A stretch of DNA of 64,000 bases from Luscinia megarhynchos (Eukaryota; Chordata; Aves; Passeriformes; Turdidae). A program made the position numbers and the translations under genes. This document shows, in pieces, positions 1-14,949 of the stretch. The stretch spans positions 64,957,352 to 65,021,351 of the forward strand of contig JAPFBE010000003.1 of assembly GCA_034336665.1 (NCBI GenBank). The letters are read 5' to 3'. The notes beneath the pieces are model-generated. The model was not told the DNA's origin. It worked only from the letters and a program-made list of their open reading frames with translations, and ran no database searches. Each line of letters starts with the position of its first letter. Position 1 is the stretch's first letter.

Positions 1-3000
1 CTTGCCCTTTATCTCTCTTTCATTCTTCTTTCCTTTTTCTTTCCTACTATGCAGCCAGAAGTATTACTATACTACCCAAAATGGCATGCAGATTTTCTCA
101 GCTTTCTAGGAAGTATAAATACATTTTTCAGGAGCAGGGCAAGCTGCCCATAGTATCATTCCCATTCTGAGTGGTGTTTGTTCATGGAACTGTCCCTTTG
201 AGCAGTGAGAGTCAATGTATACCTGCAGCTGGTGGGGGCTAGTGTAAAGCTCTTTTGCACTTTTAGATGGAAGTATCATTTGAACTGTAGTACAAGAAGC
301 ATTGGAATTCTGTTTATCCTACGAAGTGCACCTTTCATTGCCTCAGACATGAAAATTTATGTATTGAAATATCTAAAGACTTTAAACACAGAAATTTAAT
401 CTTGTGGATCTTTACACAAGTGGTAGAAATATTTCATATAGTTTTTTTTTAATCCACCCGATATTGATAATCTAGAAGTGAGATATTTAGTAGAAACTAG
501 TTCTCCAGACTTTCTGGGTAATACAGAGAGATGAGCATTCCAGGTTTGATTCATCTCACCTGGCATGGGCACACATTTTAGGCAGGACTCATGTTTTGAT
601 TACCCTATTGGTCTCACTCCATCCACTGTAGAAGGAGCTGCTGGTGGAAGCTTACATCAGACACCAATTTCAGATTATGAGTTTACTAGAAAGTCATCTG
701 AGCCATCAGGAGACTGATCTCTGAATGCATGCCTGTGGGCAGAAGGCCTGTGTATGGCCTCAGTTATTCTATCTGGAACCTGAGTAACAACAGCTTAAAG
801 CAAGTGAAGCAAATAAGAGAACTCTATTGGGGCAGGAGGTGAAGGGACAAAGGAACTGCCATACAAAATTCTTGGATTTTAGGTTCTGGGAAAGGGTTGT
901 ATCTGTGTGTCAGATCGTTGACTATAACCATCCAATCCTCGGCTCATTGTGGACAGAAGATGCTCAGTAGATAGAGAACAGCCACTGCCATCTTAATGGT
1001 TGTACCTTCATAACTCTTGGATGGGACAAGGATTATTTTTCCATAGGATCAAAACCTCAGTCAAGATAAAGCCTTCCATGTCACTTACCTACTCTAATTT
1101 ACAGTAGGTCAGAATCTGGCAGAAGTTTGACCAGCACTGACCTGCCCACATTTTATCACAACCTTCCCTTTAGAAGAGATACAGCTCAGCCATGTAAATG
1201 CAAGACATACATGTGATAATAAAAAAGTGTCCATTAATACCACATGCTCCTTGACTATTGTGAAAATTTGGCAGCCTTAAAGCAAAGGCCAATGTTCATT
1301 CTTCTTAATTAGAGAGGGAAGTCAAGAGAAAAAAAAATATGTTTCACTTTATGCATGGGAAATATTATTCAAAAACCCATCTGGGATTTTCCTATCACCT
1401 TTTCTTTGCTTTGGAATACAGGGTTATCATTAAAATAAGATGTTTGGCTCCTTCATCTTAGACCATATTGTATTACTTAAAATGTATGTAAAAAAAAAAA
1501 TCCTAGATCCTGAAAATCCTACTCATCCTCAACATCTTATGTTTCTGATCGTTGGTTCATGTTTTATGAACGTAACTATAAAAATATTTCTTGAAGTTAT
1601 TTTTAGGTTTGTGAGAGACTGGGTTTCAAATTGCTGATATCTTATTTTAGGTTTCAAGGAAAGATATCTGAATATTTGAACTGTTTCAAAAGAGTTTCCA
1701 ATGATGATTTTAAATATATCCATATACCCATAGCTATATATTTTAATATATCCATATATATGTATATATGTTTATGGTTTCATGAAAGTTATAATGGTTT
1801 AGGCTTGTTTGGCATTGACTGCCTTTTTTTAGTCTAACCTCTGAATTCTTGGGGGTAAGTGAAGACAGAATATGTGGCCCTATAAATATTTTAAACACCA
1901 ATGAAAAAAAAAGAAATCAAGCATAATAGTCTATTTCTAATGCGATAATCTGGGAGAGCACATAGCACACCGTGGTCATTTTACCATAATACAGACCAGT
2001 CCTTCTGACTTCTTTCTTCATTTCCCTTTTGAATCACTGGCTGGTATTGCTGCTAAATGTGACAACAATGGTTTCAGTTAGCAGAGATGGATGGCAGTTG
2101 TGGTAGGCACCATCTATCATAAGGAGATGGAGACGGGGGCTTCCGAAGGGTGACTCAGGTCATCTAATGTTTGGTCTCTGGAGATGCCTGAGAGCCTGAT
2201 CTTAGTATTAGCAGGAAAGTAGAACAGGGTCACTTCCAGCTTAATTCCTCCCAATTAAATATAAGCGGGGGATAATGTGGATTTTAACCTAAGTGTGATG
2301 TTCTATTGAACTTACATGCAGTAAGCAAGCTTTGATGTGAAAATGTAGTACTGGATAGCAAGGGATTAGCTAAAAGATAGTGAGCTGGCAATTGTCTCAT
2401 CTAGATGTATCTGTCTAGGAGTTAAGCATCTAATATAGGGCAATAATCTAAGCTTCCCATATAGGTGCTAGAGACTGGCTTCTCTAACAGATAATTAAAA
2501 TCCTAGGATGGATTAATCGCTCATGAGGTGAGGTGCCTAACCCAAATATATTTAAAACATGATTTGTTAAATCATGACATCTAAATTAATATTTCTGTAA
2601 GTTACAATTTTCATAGCATTAATGTACAAAAAATCCAGAATACTATGGTTCTACTCAGAGGGTTAACAGAAAAGCACTAGGCATGCTGATTACATTGGTG
2701 TATCCAAACTGCTTTGCTTTTTTAGCCAGTGTTTGCTAATTTTTTCAGAAAATTCTTGAAAAAATTCAAGTTTGAAATAATTTAAGTGTTGTTGTTTAAG
2801 GAATTTCTATAACCAAATGAATCTTATTTTTAGCTCAAGTTATCACAGGAATAATATGTATCATTGATGCAGTGTAAGTCTGTAGTTACCAATTTTATTA
2901 ATTCCACAAGTGATTCCGGAAATCTCTCTTTTTTTAAGTACCTATTATAGAGCTTACAATGGTGGCATAGGTGACTGAGACTGTCTTTCTTATTGGTAAA

Positions 3001-3482
3001 CAAACAATATTGTAATTTCAAGAAAGTCCTAAGAATCAGCTTTTCAGTTTGGTAGTGTACTAGTTAGGGGAAAGCTATCTCATTACATGCATTGTGTAAA
3101 TCATCTTTGTAGATGAAGATTGTTCATATTAATGAACACATTCTTTTTTCCTTGACATTGTAGCAGAAACTGTTTACTTGTTAATGAACAACCAATACAT
3201 TAATTTGCTTCAGACTGTTAGAAGGGAAAGTGAGATTCCAGTCATTGACAATGTTATTGCTTTACAGTAGCCCTCATCTAATTTAAATGTGGTGCATACT
3301 ACAATAAGCAAACCCAAACCTGTGAATAAACTCCTGAAAAAGCCTGGTGGGTCTTTATTCAGTTGGGTGCTCGCACACAGTAGCATGTGACAGCAGGAAG
3401 GCTTTCAAGAATTGTTGAAATGAAAGCGATATATCCACAAATAAGAGCTAAATTGCAATCCTTTCCCTATGGGGCATATATG

Positions 3483-3520
3483 TTTGAAAAGAAAAAATAA
3501 AGAAAAGAAAAGAAAAATTG
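3483..3520. repeat. A-rich (AAAAG)n tract
   Basis: Runs of AAAAGA and AAAGAAAAG; low complexity. Confidence 0.8.
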
Positions 3521-5488
3521 GCTCGGAGGTTTGCAATGGTACTATATTACCACAGGGCAAGTACATTAAATCATTGTTATTTGCTAGCCTGGGGTATATG
3601 TTGGAAAATGGCATCTTTTTTATTTAGTTTAGATTGTGGGCAGGGAGAGCTTTCCTAATATTATTGCAGTGCCTGCTAGTGCTGCCATGGTTAAGGCTGT
3701 GTTACTATTTCCATTATAAACTCTTAGTCTCAAAGGTTTTTAATTTGATTGTAAAAATTTGCTTCAGGCAGAAACTTGGCATACAATTTTTCAGCTCAGA
3801 GTGGTTCTTTTCTTAAAATATGAGAGAAATCAGCTTGACCTATTCAACATTTATTTTCTAAGTCTACACAAACATTCGTAGTTACAAAGGCAGTTTTTAT
3901 GCAGCTCATTTCAGATGTGTCACGTTTTCAAGCATATCTCACAGGTCTTAACTACAAAGGTGACAGCTCAGAACTTTTGGGCATTTTGAAAATAAGAAAA
4001 CTCAGTGATCAAGAGCAAAAATGTTCCACATGTGGGAGAGTTTTATTTTGACGTGACAGGCATTTAAAGTTTGCACACTAACGGGTATGTATACACCCTG
4101 CTGAGTGCTCATGTAATTCTTAAACCCATTAGTTTAAGTCATTCCACGAAGAAAATGCTAAATGTGAATGTGCTGCATTTCCCTGTAAGACTGGGAAAAG
4201 AAGCAGTTTTGTCTTGTGTTTTATAGTAGCACCATGGACAAAGCTGACAATACACCAGCAAAACGGGTCCAGGCAATGAAAAATCAAAAGGACATTCCCC
4301 CTTTTCTCTTAAGGGGAAAAAAATTGTCTGAATAAGATAGAGTTGAAAGCTTATGCTGAATAAGATAGGTATCAAAAGCAATTTAAAAAGCATAAGTATG
4401 GAACCATTTGAAAGCTATAAAAGTACAAGGGAGCCATGCGGTGTAGTGACTCCATGCGTGGAACCAATCACCTACTAATCTGGAGCAAATTTACAGCTAC
4501 AAACAGGCATAATTAATACACAAATCAAACACACCCAGCAGCAGATGGAATTGAAATCCTAGTCCTTTTAGCAAACATAATGCAGACCTTTTCCTCATAT
4601 ATTCACTAAATGAGACCGTGTGTAGCTGTTTGAAGTAGTGTTGCATACAGGCTAGTGGGGAAATTGGGTGTTTAAAAAATGGCTGCAAATTAATTGTTTT
4701 TAATAGCAATTCTACCTCACTGGGTCCTTTTGGGAAATGACAACTTTTTAAAAAGTGATGTCTATGCATTTTATATTTGTGTGCATATATACTTGGATAG
4801 CCCATGCCAAATGACTTCAGTAAGAATTGAGTTGCTGTATTGAGGTTTCATGTTGCCTGAAGTTTTCTGCAACCGGGGCCACAGGAAGGGACAAAGTCTC
4901 CATGAAATAAAGAATTTGTGGTTTGATCCACCTGTAATGGAGATGTCTTCCTAATCTTTCTCTTAGTATTCAACCTGGGTGATATACCACAGTGCTCAGT
5001 CATGTCCAGAAGTGTTCTCCCTACCTAAGTGTGTGGGAAGGGGACACTAGAGAAAGCTTGGCACCCATTTTCTTGGCACCCACCTACAGTGCTGCACATT
5101 TTGTCAAGCCATGTGTAAATATCAGATTGGGAAAATAACTGTTTGCACCAAATGACAGAGCCAGAAAAAGCACATAGGTAGTGATTAGCCATGACAAGGG
5201 TAGACTGACATTTGGAAGATGGTTTCCGACCAACTGATCAGTCAGATTTTTGAGAATTTTTCCAATAGAACCATTGGAACTGAGAAACTCCAAAGGATTG
5301 TTAGGTGCTACTTGATCTGTTCATGAAAAACTTTCCTCTTGAGGTGTTTCTGATATGTTCTCATATGCGTTTCCTAATGTAGGAAGACTCTAGACTAAGA
5401 AAGCCAGAAGACAGCTTCATTTCTGTGTGTGTAACAGATTTTAATGCCAGTGATGAGTTATGCATACACATATAATTTTAGATGTCTT

Positions 5489-5503
5489 GAAAAAAAAAAA
5501 AAA
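5489..5503. repeat. Poly(A) run
   Basis: About fifteen A's. No retroposed gene was recognised just upstream. Confidence 0.8.
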
Positions 5504-5575
5504 GCAGTGATGAAAAAGAAGCTTAGCTTACTTGTCTGTTGTAATTCAATAAATGAGGTATAAGGAATGAATCAG

Positions 5576-5870
5576 CAAACCTGGCCATCTCCTTCCGGCT
5601 AGCTCCCGGTTCATGTCCCCCTTCCTGTGACCTTTCCCTGTGACTTTGTGCCCTACCTGGAGTTCCTGACCCTATCCCCCTGTATCCTTATCCCATTGGC
5701 TGCTAGCCAAAGCCACTCCCCATTCCCTCTCCTGAAGACGGGGTCCCAGGAGAGCTCTTGCCTCTTTCCCCTTTCCTCCATCCGGCCATGCCATCGCCAT
5801 AGAATAAAGCTGAGAAAAGGAAGAGCCTCTTTTGTAATCCTTTTCCATCCATGCTAAAATACTTTGTCCG
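5576..5870 (+). mobile_element. Possible LTR fragment (promoter-like, AATAAA-bearing block)
   Basis: A C-rich, CpG-containing block stands out from AT-rich surroundings. It includes GGTTCATGTCCCCCTTCC, a CCATTGGCTG (CCAAT-type) word, and AATAAAGCTGAGAAAAGG followed by a T/C-rich stretch, the order expected of U3-R-U5. No terminal TG...CA, target duplication or internal retroviral gene was identified, so the call is tentative. Confidence 0.35.
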
Positions 5871-8800
5871 ATCTTAAGTAATTAGGAAAAAGACAAAGCA
5901 TCATTTTAGCACTTGTCTAGAGTTACTCTCAGGAAGAGCTGACATTACTACCACAACTCTTCCTGCTGCTACTATTCCACCACCATTGCCCTTTGGAGGA
6001 AATTGTTTTATTTGACCTGTGCATCTCCATTAGATGCCTGGAATGCTTCAAACCTGCCAGTAAGACCAGCAAAGTCTTATATGAATAAGAGCATCCATAA
6101 ATTTGTTTTCTTTTCAAACAGAATGCCCACAGCTATTGAAGCTGAGTTCCATCATATGGTGAGAGTTTGAGAATTGGAAAGAGAGGTATTGGCAAGTTGA
6201 AGGAGACAATTATTTGTAAGGTGTAAATACAATGTCCAAGAGAATTCCTGGTGCTGCATCTCGCAGAAGGGAGTGATAGATTTTTTTTGTCTTCAGCAAA
6301 TTCAAGCAAGTAGGAAAACACAAATAAGCCCTTGAGATATGAACTTCTGATAATTTGGTGTTTATTGTTAATCTTAACAAGGTGTAATCTTTGTGACATT
6401 GCTTCATGGTAATAAGGAGATAGAATTTAATGTGGGCAATGTTAGATCTTGGCAACTTCTGCCATTGCCAATTAGGGGGTGGGAGGAGTCAAACTGACTG
6501 ACTGATACTAAAACAAGCAGTTCCAAAGAGGCATTTCCAGAAAGCTGATGTGAAAAAAAAAGGGAGGAGGAGGACTCTTGAGTATTTCCCAGAGGCCAGT
6601 TTATCATTTGCCATTTGTACTGATCTTTGGTGTATTATCTGAGGGAAAAGAAATTGCTCATATTGGTCCAAGGTTAAAGACATATCCACTATAACTTATT
6701 TTCTTATTTTATTAAGGAATTAATAATAAGATTTTATATTCTGCCTGAAAGGAAAGTGTTAAAAGATTACTGGAGTGTGAAATTAAATAGCACTTTTCTC
6801 ATGCCTGCTAAGAAGCCCTCTAAAGAAGTGGTGGCCTTCAAACAGGTTTCTAAGTTATTTAAATTTAGAATTATTTTTTTTGTAAAAATTCCTATGTATT
6901 TTATTGGCATAAAGGAATCTTTAATTTTTAAGGTACTAAGTAAATAAGTTCTACACGCTACATATTCCTGCAAAAATAAGGAGGAAAGACAAATTTTTCA
7001 AAATGTGAGTGAACAGAAACTACATCTGATATTATCACCTTAATTTATAAGGTTTTAAGTTGCTGCTTACTCTTATGTAAGATATTTGCTCCAAGTAGGT
7101 AATAAAAGGGTAGAAAAAGAAAAATCACTTAATACTTCAGCTCTCCCCTCAGCTTCTAATGCATTCATGTTTCTTGAGCAGAGAATCATTACAATATATT
7201 TCAATTCAGTCATCACAAACAAACCACCAAGGAGGTGGATCCAGCTGCATTCCTGAGAAGCTGTGCACAAGCTTTAAAAATTAGTCATGCAGCCACAGCC
7301 TAGCTTTCCCACATAAACCTCTGTACCTCAGTGAGTCTTGATGAACACGATTATAAAAAAATGACGCAAGTGGTCAAAAATTCTCACTTCATGTGTTAAT
7401 ATCCCAGCACAGGAGGTGAGTTTGGATGGAGGTGTGGAAATCAAGCACAGTTCAGTTGTGGATGGACAGGCTTTGTATCTAGTGCCCTTCAAGACTATAC
7501 ATACCAACTCTCATGAGAAATGTGAATGCTATTTTACAATGGAAGCCTGCTAAGTCCCACTAATGATTGGAAGTTTGATTGTAAATGGCTAGATTTTAGG
7601 AACTAGCAGGTGAATTAAGAAATACAGTAAAGGACCGGAGGATAATGCATTGCATAGTGTACTCTTTCATTTGTTTTGAAAATTGATTTAATTTTAATCT
7701 TGTACTTCTTTCATTATCAGCAAGTGTGCTGGAGTATAAAAAATTACAAATAATATGAGATCCCATCAGGATGCACAGATTATTTTTGATGAAAGGCAGG
7801 AAAAGTGCTATTTTATCAATGTTGATAAAAATATTTAACCCCACTTTCATTTACAAGGTAATTGTTGCAATTTAACCACTGGTTCGTGGAATGATTCCTG
7901 ATGCAGGACATAGCTGCAGAAGTAAGAGTCTGTTAAATGTCTGCTGTCTGTCTAGAATATTTTTCTTTTTCACAAGGATTATTACTTGACAACAGGGTTA
8001 TAGGCATGTGGTACTTTCTCGTTTGGATTTTGTCATCCCAAAGAGTTTGTCCTCAATCTTACTGGCAGCACAAGATTTTGGCATGCCAGAATGAAGGCCA
8101 ATGATTTGTGAACGCCATAATCCTTCATGAACCTTCATTGTCAACCCTTTTCTCCTCTGCTCCCTTCACACACCTCCAGCCTCTCCAGGCCACTTGTCTC
8201 TTTCTCCTTTTCTACACTCCACTTCTCTTGTGTGGTGCAAATATTGTACATCTGTGTGTAAAACAGAGCAGGGAAACTGCTCCAGGGAATAAAAAAGCTT
8301 TGCCCTGCATTAATTACCTGTTTCTGTTCATTGTTACCATGCACCAGCATGCAAGGAAACAGGGTGTGAAGAGACTGACTACTGCAGTGGGAAGATGTGA
8401 CTGCTTTCAACAGCAGTGGTGGCTTAAATAAATGACAGTAAGGGGTAAAGGCTGAAAACTATGTGTTGTGTCTTTTGGGATTAAATTCTACACTGTCGCT
8501 CTTTATAACCTGGACTTTCAAAGAATCTGAAAGTGTTTTGAATAAACTGAATGAGTGGGGTGCTGTGAAAAAAATATTACAATTACAAAAGAAGAAAGAC
8601 TTGGAGGAAGTTGGAGCACAGTATATTTAAATATTGCATACACTCAGTGAAAAGGGAAATACGTGGAGAGGAGGCATCATGTGTTATCTTCAAATTACAT
8701 CCATGCTTTGTGTTTTTGCAATGCTGACTATGGGATGATAATGGAAAATATGCACAGACTCAACCTTGCAGTCACAGGTGGCAGATTACATGCAGCTTTA

Positions 8801-11220
8801 TTATTTTCTGCCACTTAACCTTCAATAGGGGAAAAGGCAGCTGCTTAAAACCCTAAGTGTAAATGCTGCCCTGATTGTAGCTTCTTGCTCTGGCCCAAAG
8901 CTGCACTGGCTGAGGTATGTTTTCCACTTATGGTGTGGGTAGAAATGTAAACTCTGACCTGCTGTGTGTCAGCATTTTCAGTGCTGGTCTCTGCCAGAAA
9001 ACAACAGCAGTCATGAGGCTCCTCTGCTCTGCACAATCAGTAGCAGCTTCTGCTGATCCCTGAAATACCATTTACCATTTGCTAAATGAAGGCCTCTTTT
9101 TGAAAGATACTTGAATCCAAGATAATATTAAAAGATGTTCTTTTGCAAAGGGACTAAAGAGTGCAGCTATTGGTGCTCGTTTGTTGCCTGTGTGCTGGCT
9201 GTGAGCAGCTGCCAGGCAGCAAATGGGGCAGCAGGCATCAGGAAGCAAATGGAAACCCTGTGGGCAGCTTGCAAATCAGCAGTACATAGTCATAACCAGG
9301 AAAAGGTCTTCCCTGGAAAGCAGATGGATTTGGAGTTGGGTTTTTGCTTTCATTTTTCTAAACAGGAAACATGTTCAAAACTCCAACTTGCCTCCTGTTA
9401 CTTGTTTCAGTGATGTTCAGGGAAATGGGACTTTGGAAATCAGGGTAAGGGGTGGAGGAGATTAGATCATTACATCAAATAACTATTCAAGTCTTATCAT
9501 GGTTCTCCTGTTTGGGCAACAGGTAGATAAGGAGGAGAGGCTCCCAATTCTGTCCAGCTGCTCATTCTGAACTGCAGACAGACTGCACTCCAGGCAGAGA
9601 AATCATCTGAATGGAAATCAGTAATTCATTCTTTATTTCCCTTCATGTAACATGGAGTTTGGTCTTGCTATTTTACATGTAATTACCATGTATACATGTC
9701 ATAATGTTTCAGGATACTCCCCAGACTGTAACACTTTTATGTCAGCTCTAGGTAGGAGAAACAAAATCCATGGTCAGAAATTAATAAATGACATTAAAAT
9801 TACAAACTTCTAGCACTGGGATGGCTGTCTATTACTAGAGGTTGCATATTTTTGATCAAAAGCATGATTTTTGCATATATTTGTTTGAGCAGATAATGGA
9901 GTTGGAAATATAACAAGTTTAATTTTGCCACATATTAAAAAACTGACATATCTGGTCCAAGACTACTCAAATTACCTGCATTGAGAGAAATCAATTTATT
10001 ATTTTCTGTTAAATGCCTGAAAAGATAAATTCACTGACCCTGAAAATATCTCTTTTTATTCTTGCCCACATCCATAATCCTCCCTTATAAATAGATGAAA
10101 GTCATAATTAATATGCCACTAGAGAGTTTTCATTATTCCTTCAGAATTACCTCTTAATTTACTACATTAGCCTGATTAAGTAATGAATTCGTCATTTCCA
10201 GTTTTTCCTTAAGAATATGAAATATCTCAATTTGACCAGGCAATACTAAACGAAACTGCAATTGAGGAAGATATTTTGGGCTGGATCCCTTTTGCTCTAA
10301 ACTCTTTTCTTAATGCACACCTAAAATACTGAGGGCTGCAGAGCCCCACAGGTCCTCCCTGCCTGCAGACCATGCAGCCACAGAGCTGGAAGCAAAGCAC
10401 AGCTTTGCAGAGACAAGCTGTCCCCCCTGCACTGAGAGCCACAACAGAGAGAGAGGAAGTGTGCTGTAGACCACAGTCCCACTGCTGGGGCACAGCAATT
10501 TGGTTCTTTACTGAAAGGATGGGTTGAAGTGGCACTAGAGATGTCCCATCACATCCTGCAGTAGTGATCTCTTCCGTTGACTGAAGGAGGAGAAAACCCA
10601 GATTTTTTTTTCTTTTCCCCAAAATTCCATAATTTTCTATGCATCAGTGGCAAAAAACACAATCCTTCCCTCACTTGTGTGTGACAGAAAACTTTGATGG
10701 TTTTCTGCAGTCAGTTTTTGAGAACTGTGGATGATGTTTTTATTGTTGCTAAGAAAACACCTTTAGTAATTAATTACAGTATTTTCTTATAATTTGTCTG
10801 TAGCGAATGAGAAAGTATCATGTTCTTCCCTTTTCCTCTGCCAGGGGAATCTGGTCTTCATTCCCTACAGTCTTTCCCATCTAACCCAAAAGGCTTTGCT
10901 AAGCAGTACACTCACTGAGTGCATTAATGTGCTCAGTAGCCTAATTTGTGTAAAATATTTACTGGTTGTCATTAAAGTGTCAGCTCTTTGTAGCAGCTAT
11001 ACTTGGAAGGAAAACATAGGTTCCTCATTGGGCTCAATATTGAAGTTATCATAATTGCCATAGGTGGAAATTTTCGGAGGCCTTTGGAAAGGTTTAGTGA
11101 CCAGACTGTGTGCCTGTATGGGAACACAGACTGGCAAAAAGTGGCTTATCTGTGGCACTGATAAAATCCTGAAAGAGGAACTCAGTTGGTCACTCTAGCT
11201 TGAATGAGATGGAGACTGAT
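5871..11220. other. Intergenic, no gene recognised
   Basis: Only chance ORFs, mostly under 110 codons (longest 131, minus strand at 10227-10622). No splice-supported coding segment or repeat family was recognised. Confidence 0.6.
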
Positions 11221-11344
11221 GTGTATATATCTATATCTATACAGATATATATTCGATATAGATATAGATATAGATTAGAGATAGATAGATATAGATTAGA
11301 GATATATATAGATAGATATAGATGATATAGATATAGATAGATAA
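11221..11344. repeat. GATA/TATA-type microsatellite
   Basis: Interrupted runs of GATATA, TAGATA and GATA units cover about 120 bp. Confidence 0.95.
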
Positions 11345-14300
11345 AGACAAACCACACTGTGTAGCACTGAAATTCCTAGAGACCAGACAAATTCAAAGTA
11401 CTTCTCCAGAAACTATTACAGGAAAAAGGTAAGAGGGAGTGAACTGCTGCAAAACCACGTGAATTTGCAGTACAATGGCCATACATTTCAATGTGAACCC
11501 ACTAAAGGCAGGAAGCTCTCTCATGCAGCTGTTTCCCTGGGACACCAGGGCTGTGTGCTTACCCATCCAGTGAGTGTGAAGGTAATGAAAATATAAGCAT
11601 GTCAGAAAATTGAACAGGATAGCTAGAAATCAAGTATTAAACTCTTTGCTACTTACTTACTTACTTGAAGTCCAAAGGTGGAAGAAAAATCTCCCATAGG
11701 ACTTTCATTCAGTCTCATGTGTGCTGTCTTTCATGTGTCTTAAATTACACTTCAGTGAGGCTCCTGTGCCCCAGAGCTGTCAACGTACCTCCACTTGCCT
11801 GTATCTGTGGAAAATAAATCACTATTTTGAGTGCCAGAATACTGTTAGTTTAACTCTTACCTCTTTTCCTCTCTTCATGTCCTACTGTCATCCTCGCCCA
11901 CTCCTCCCTTCACAACTTCTGAGTCTGTTGGCTGATTTCAACCAATCTGGAAAGAAGAGGCAGTAATCTCAAAAATAGTTAAGGACATAGAAACTTTGTG
12001 AGAATCAGCAGCTCAGTACAGAGAGAAGCCAAAATTAGCTGTTGGCCCTAGTGCCAAAGAGAGGTGGGTGGGAGCCTGCCCAAAAGGGCAGCTTGGTGGC
12101 TATACCTGGCTGCTTTCTGCAAGGGTCTTTCTCTCAGGGCTGTGGTGGCTGAAGGGATGAGTGGGGAGCTGCCTTGATGCTGCTTTGAGCAGCAGGCAGT
12201 ACAATGCACCTTCAGGAGCCTTTTCCCACTTGCAGCTGGAGGATTTGATCTTGCTGTTTTGCAGCATAATTGAATAAAAGCCTGAGAGGAAGCAACAACT
12301 CCCTCATCTTTTCCTCATCTTTCTCCCACTGCTTCACCCTGAGTGTGAAGCACTGCTATTATCCTTCCTCTTTTTCACCAAAAGAGAAGTACCCTTATGC
12401 TTTCCTTTATTCTATATTGATGCACTGAAATTAGAGGTGAAAATGGCTGCTACTGGACTTCCTGTCCTAGGCTGAATTGTATAATTTTGATCTCTCCAGC
12501 ACAGAATGTTCTGTTCTTAATTTTTTTGACCATGAATGCAGCTCTTCTGGAAAGACCTCTTCAATATTTGAGTCCTGTGTGTATTTTTATGATAAAAGCA
12601 TTCCCTTGTTTCCTAATTTTAATTTTCTTCATGAAAGAAATATTGATTTTTCCATCTAGCTTACCTTGGAAGCTACCAATCAGCCCTAACAAAGAAAAGA
12701 AAAAGATCATGGAGGGGAAACCCAGAAAACTGAACTCCTGAATATCGACACATTCAGATTATTTTTATTTTTATAAAAACTCCACACTGGCTGACTGCAC
12801 AAGTGATACTGCCTTGCAAGCCTATGTGAACAGCTCCTTGGCTAATGCTCATCAATCTGAGGAAGGAAACCAGGCAACACACTGTGAAGTGCTGACCCTG
12901 CTGCTTGTCTCCATGCCATATGGCAGCAGAAGCTCTCACTGGCACTTGGACCTGGAAGCTCTTCTGCCCAATCTCGCTGCTGTTTACAGAAGCAGTGCTT
13001 CAGCCAGCCCTGACCATTGATGCTGTGCTTGTGTCAAATGACAATGCTGCAACCTTGTAAAACTGGGCCCTGCACAAACACTCTGGGGACAAACACATTG
13101 CAGCATTTAGGTATAAAAAAGATTGTTTGATGTGCTTTAATTTACTGGAAGTGAGTAAAAGGAATTCCAGTCCTGTTTTTTTGAAGAGAAATTTGGCTGT
13201 AAAAAATCACAGCTCTATCTAGTCTGGGCCACTGACTTTATCAGGGTGAATTCATCCCATAAAGAAATGTTGTTAGAAGCCTGTCAATGCTCTTTGCTTA
13301 CAGTGTTAAATTCTTTGATAATTGTATCTTTAACTATTTCTCTTGGCAGCCTGTCTTTAGCCCAATAACCTTTTGAGTCAGATTTTTTTCCTGTAATCCA
13401 GTTTAAAGCTCTTCTTCTTCGTTGTCTGTTTTTCCTGCTGAGCCCCCAGGTTTACAGGCTGAATCATTCCTACTTGAGGTTTCTATCCACTCTTTGCTTT
13501 GTTTGTTCTGCTAATCTAAGCAGTATGGTTCTCTTTCATTTGCGTACAAGAACTTAAAAGTTAGGAAGCTCTTGTTTTCCTCACCATTTCTTTTCCCACT
13601 TCATCATGTATGTAATCTGCTATGTAATTCAATCCTTCTCCAGTGGTTTATATGGAAAAACTGTGTAGGGGATGTGAATGATCCAGAGCTTCAAAAGCAA
13701 ATTCTTGAATATTAATGACTCTGCTTTTTTATCTCCAGGATGATAGATTGACAATATCCAAGTCTTTGAAACCCTTCCTGCCAGTATGTTGCCATCATTT
13801 CAGCTTGCCATTAGTCATGCTAATTTGATGACTTCTAGTTTAAATGTTTTCTTGTTTGTTTGTTTTCTTAGTGCATACTTTCCCTCTCTCACCCTCCTTT
13901 TTTTGATTACTCTTTTGATCAGTTGATGGATTAACTAGAGAATAATTCTTCTTCTGGCTTTCAGCAAACACTCCATTTTGGAATCATGACCCAATAGGTA
14001 CATAACACAGGCATGGGGGACATTTGACTCTGTTCAGTGTTATATAACTTAGCATGTCTTGCACCTTTGTGCCAACTTCCTCCTATCTTCTGTAAAGTGG
14101 CAGGTGGTCCACAAACCTAATCTGAACCAGCAGACAAAAGTTATTTTGGACTTTAACCCAGTTTGAGAAAATGATTTCTGTCCTTCACTAATGGTCTTTA
14201 ACAGAAAAGGACCCCCAATCTCTGTCTTGCAATCTGGTGTGCAACAGGTCAGAGCACCAACTTCAGTCTCATAATTAAATGAGTGTGTCAACAAAACATG

Positions 14301-14949
14301 CCTCTGTTACAAAGGGTAGCATAATAACTGAAGTAGTCAAAGCTTTCTGTGTAAAAGTAAACAACTAAAGAAACCAATTTTTGTTTCTTCTAGATCCATG
14401 AGGACAAAAAGCAGAGTACATGAAGACTAAGTTTCCCATTCACTTCTCCCTTTTGCAGATCCACGCACAGATCTATGAGTATGTGCCACATCTTTCTCTG
14501 TGGAGGTTCAGCACCAGCCACCCAAAATGTGTTTTTGCTGCCTCACTGATTGATTGCTATCTCCTCTAGACAAATATTAGTCATGAATTATCTGCAGCCA
14601 GTGTCCTACAGGTTCCTGAGAACAAAATGATGGAGAATGCAGGGTTCAATAAAAGATGCATTCCTCACTGAATGCCAGCTGCAAGCTGCCAAAGGGAAAG
14701 GACATCATTTAGCCACAGTCCTGTGTTCACCAGTTATGAGAAACAGGTGACTTCTAATGGAGCACTCTTTAGGAAATTATTAATAGAAAAATATAATATT
14801 TATATTAGCAATGGATATCCAATTAATATTTTAACATTATTAAAATTAGTGCTATAGTTACTAATGGAATAGAAATAATCAAATAAATTATTAGCAAAGC
14901 AGCATAGTAGATGGTGGTTGTAACACTGCTGCAGTTGGAGAGCATCTTT
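11345..14949. other. Intergenic, no gene recognised
   Basis: Apart from the possible CR1 relic at 12.2 kb, nothing is identifiable. The last 170 bp before the CR1 copy (about 14775-14910) is extremely AT-rich. Confidence 0.6.
12176..12236 (+). mobile_element. Possible CR1 3'-end relic
   Basis: CTGCTTTGAGCAGCAGGCAG followed by ACCTTCAGGAGCCTTTTCCCA resembles the CR1 3' end (CTGCTTTGAGCAG, GGACTAGATGACCTC, AGGTCCCTTCCAA), with several substitutions and no terminal octamer. It is short and uncertain. Confidence 0.4.

Larger units (their letters stand above)
1..5575. other. Intergenic, no gene recognised
   Basis: AT-rich DNA with only short chance ORFs, an A-rich tract near 3.5 kb and AT-rich alternating sequence near 1.73-1.77 kb. 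No exon, RNA gene or identifiable transposon was seen. Confidence 0.6.
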
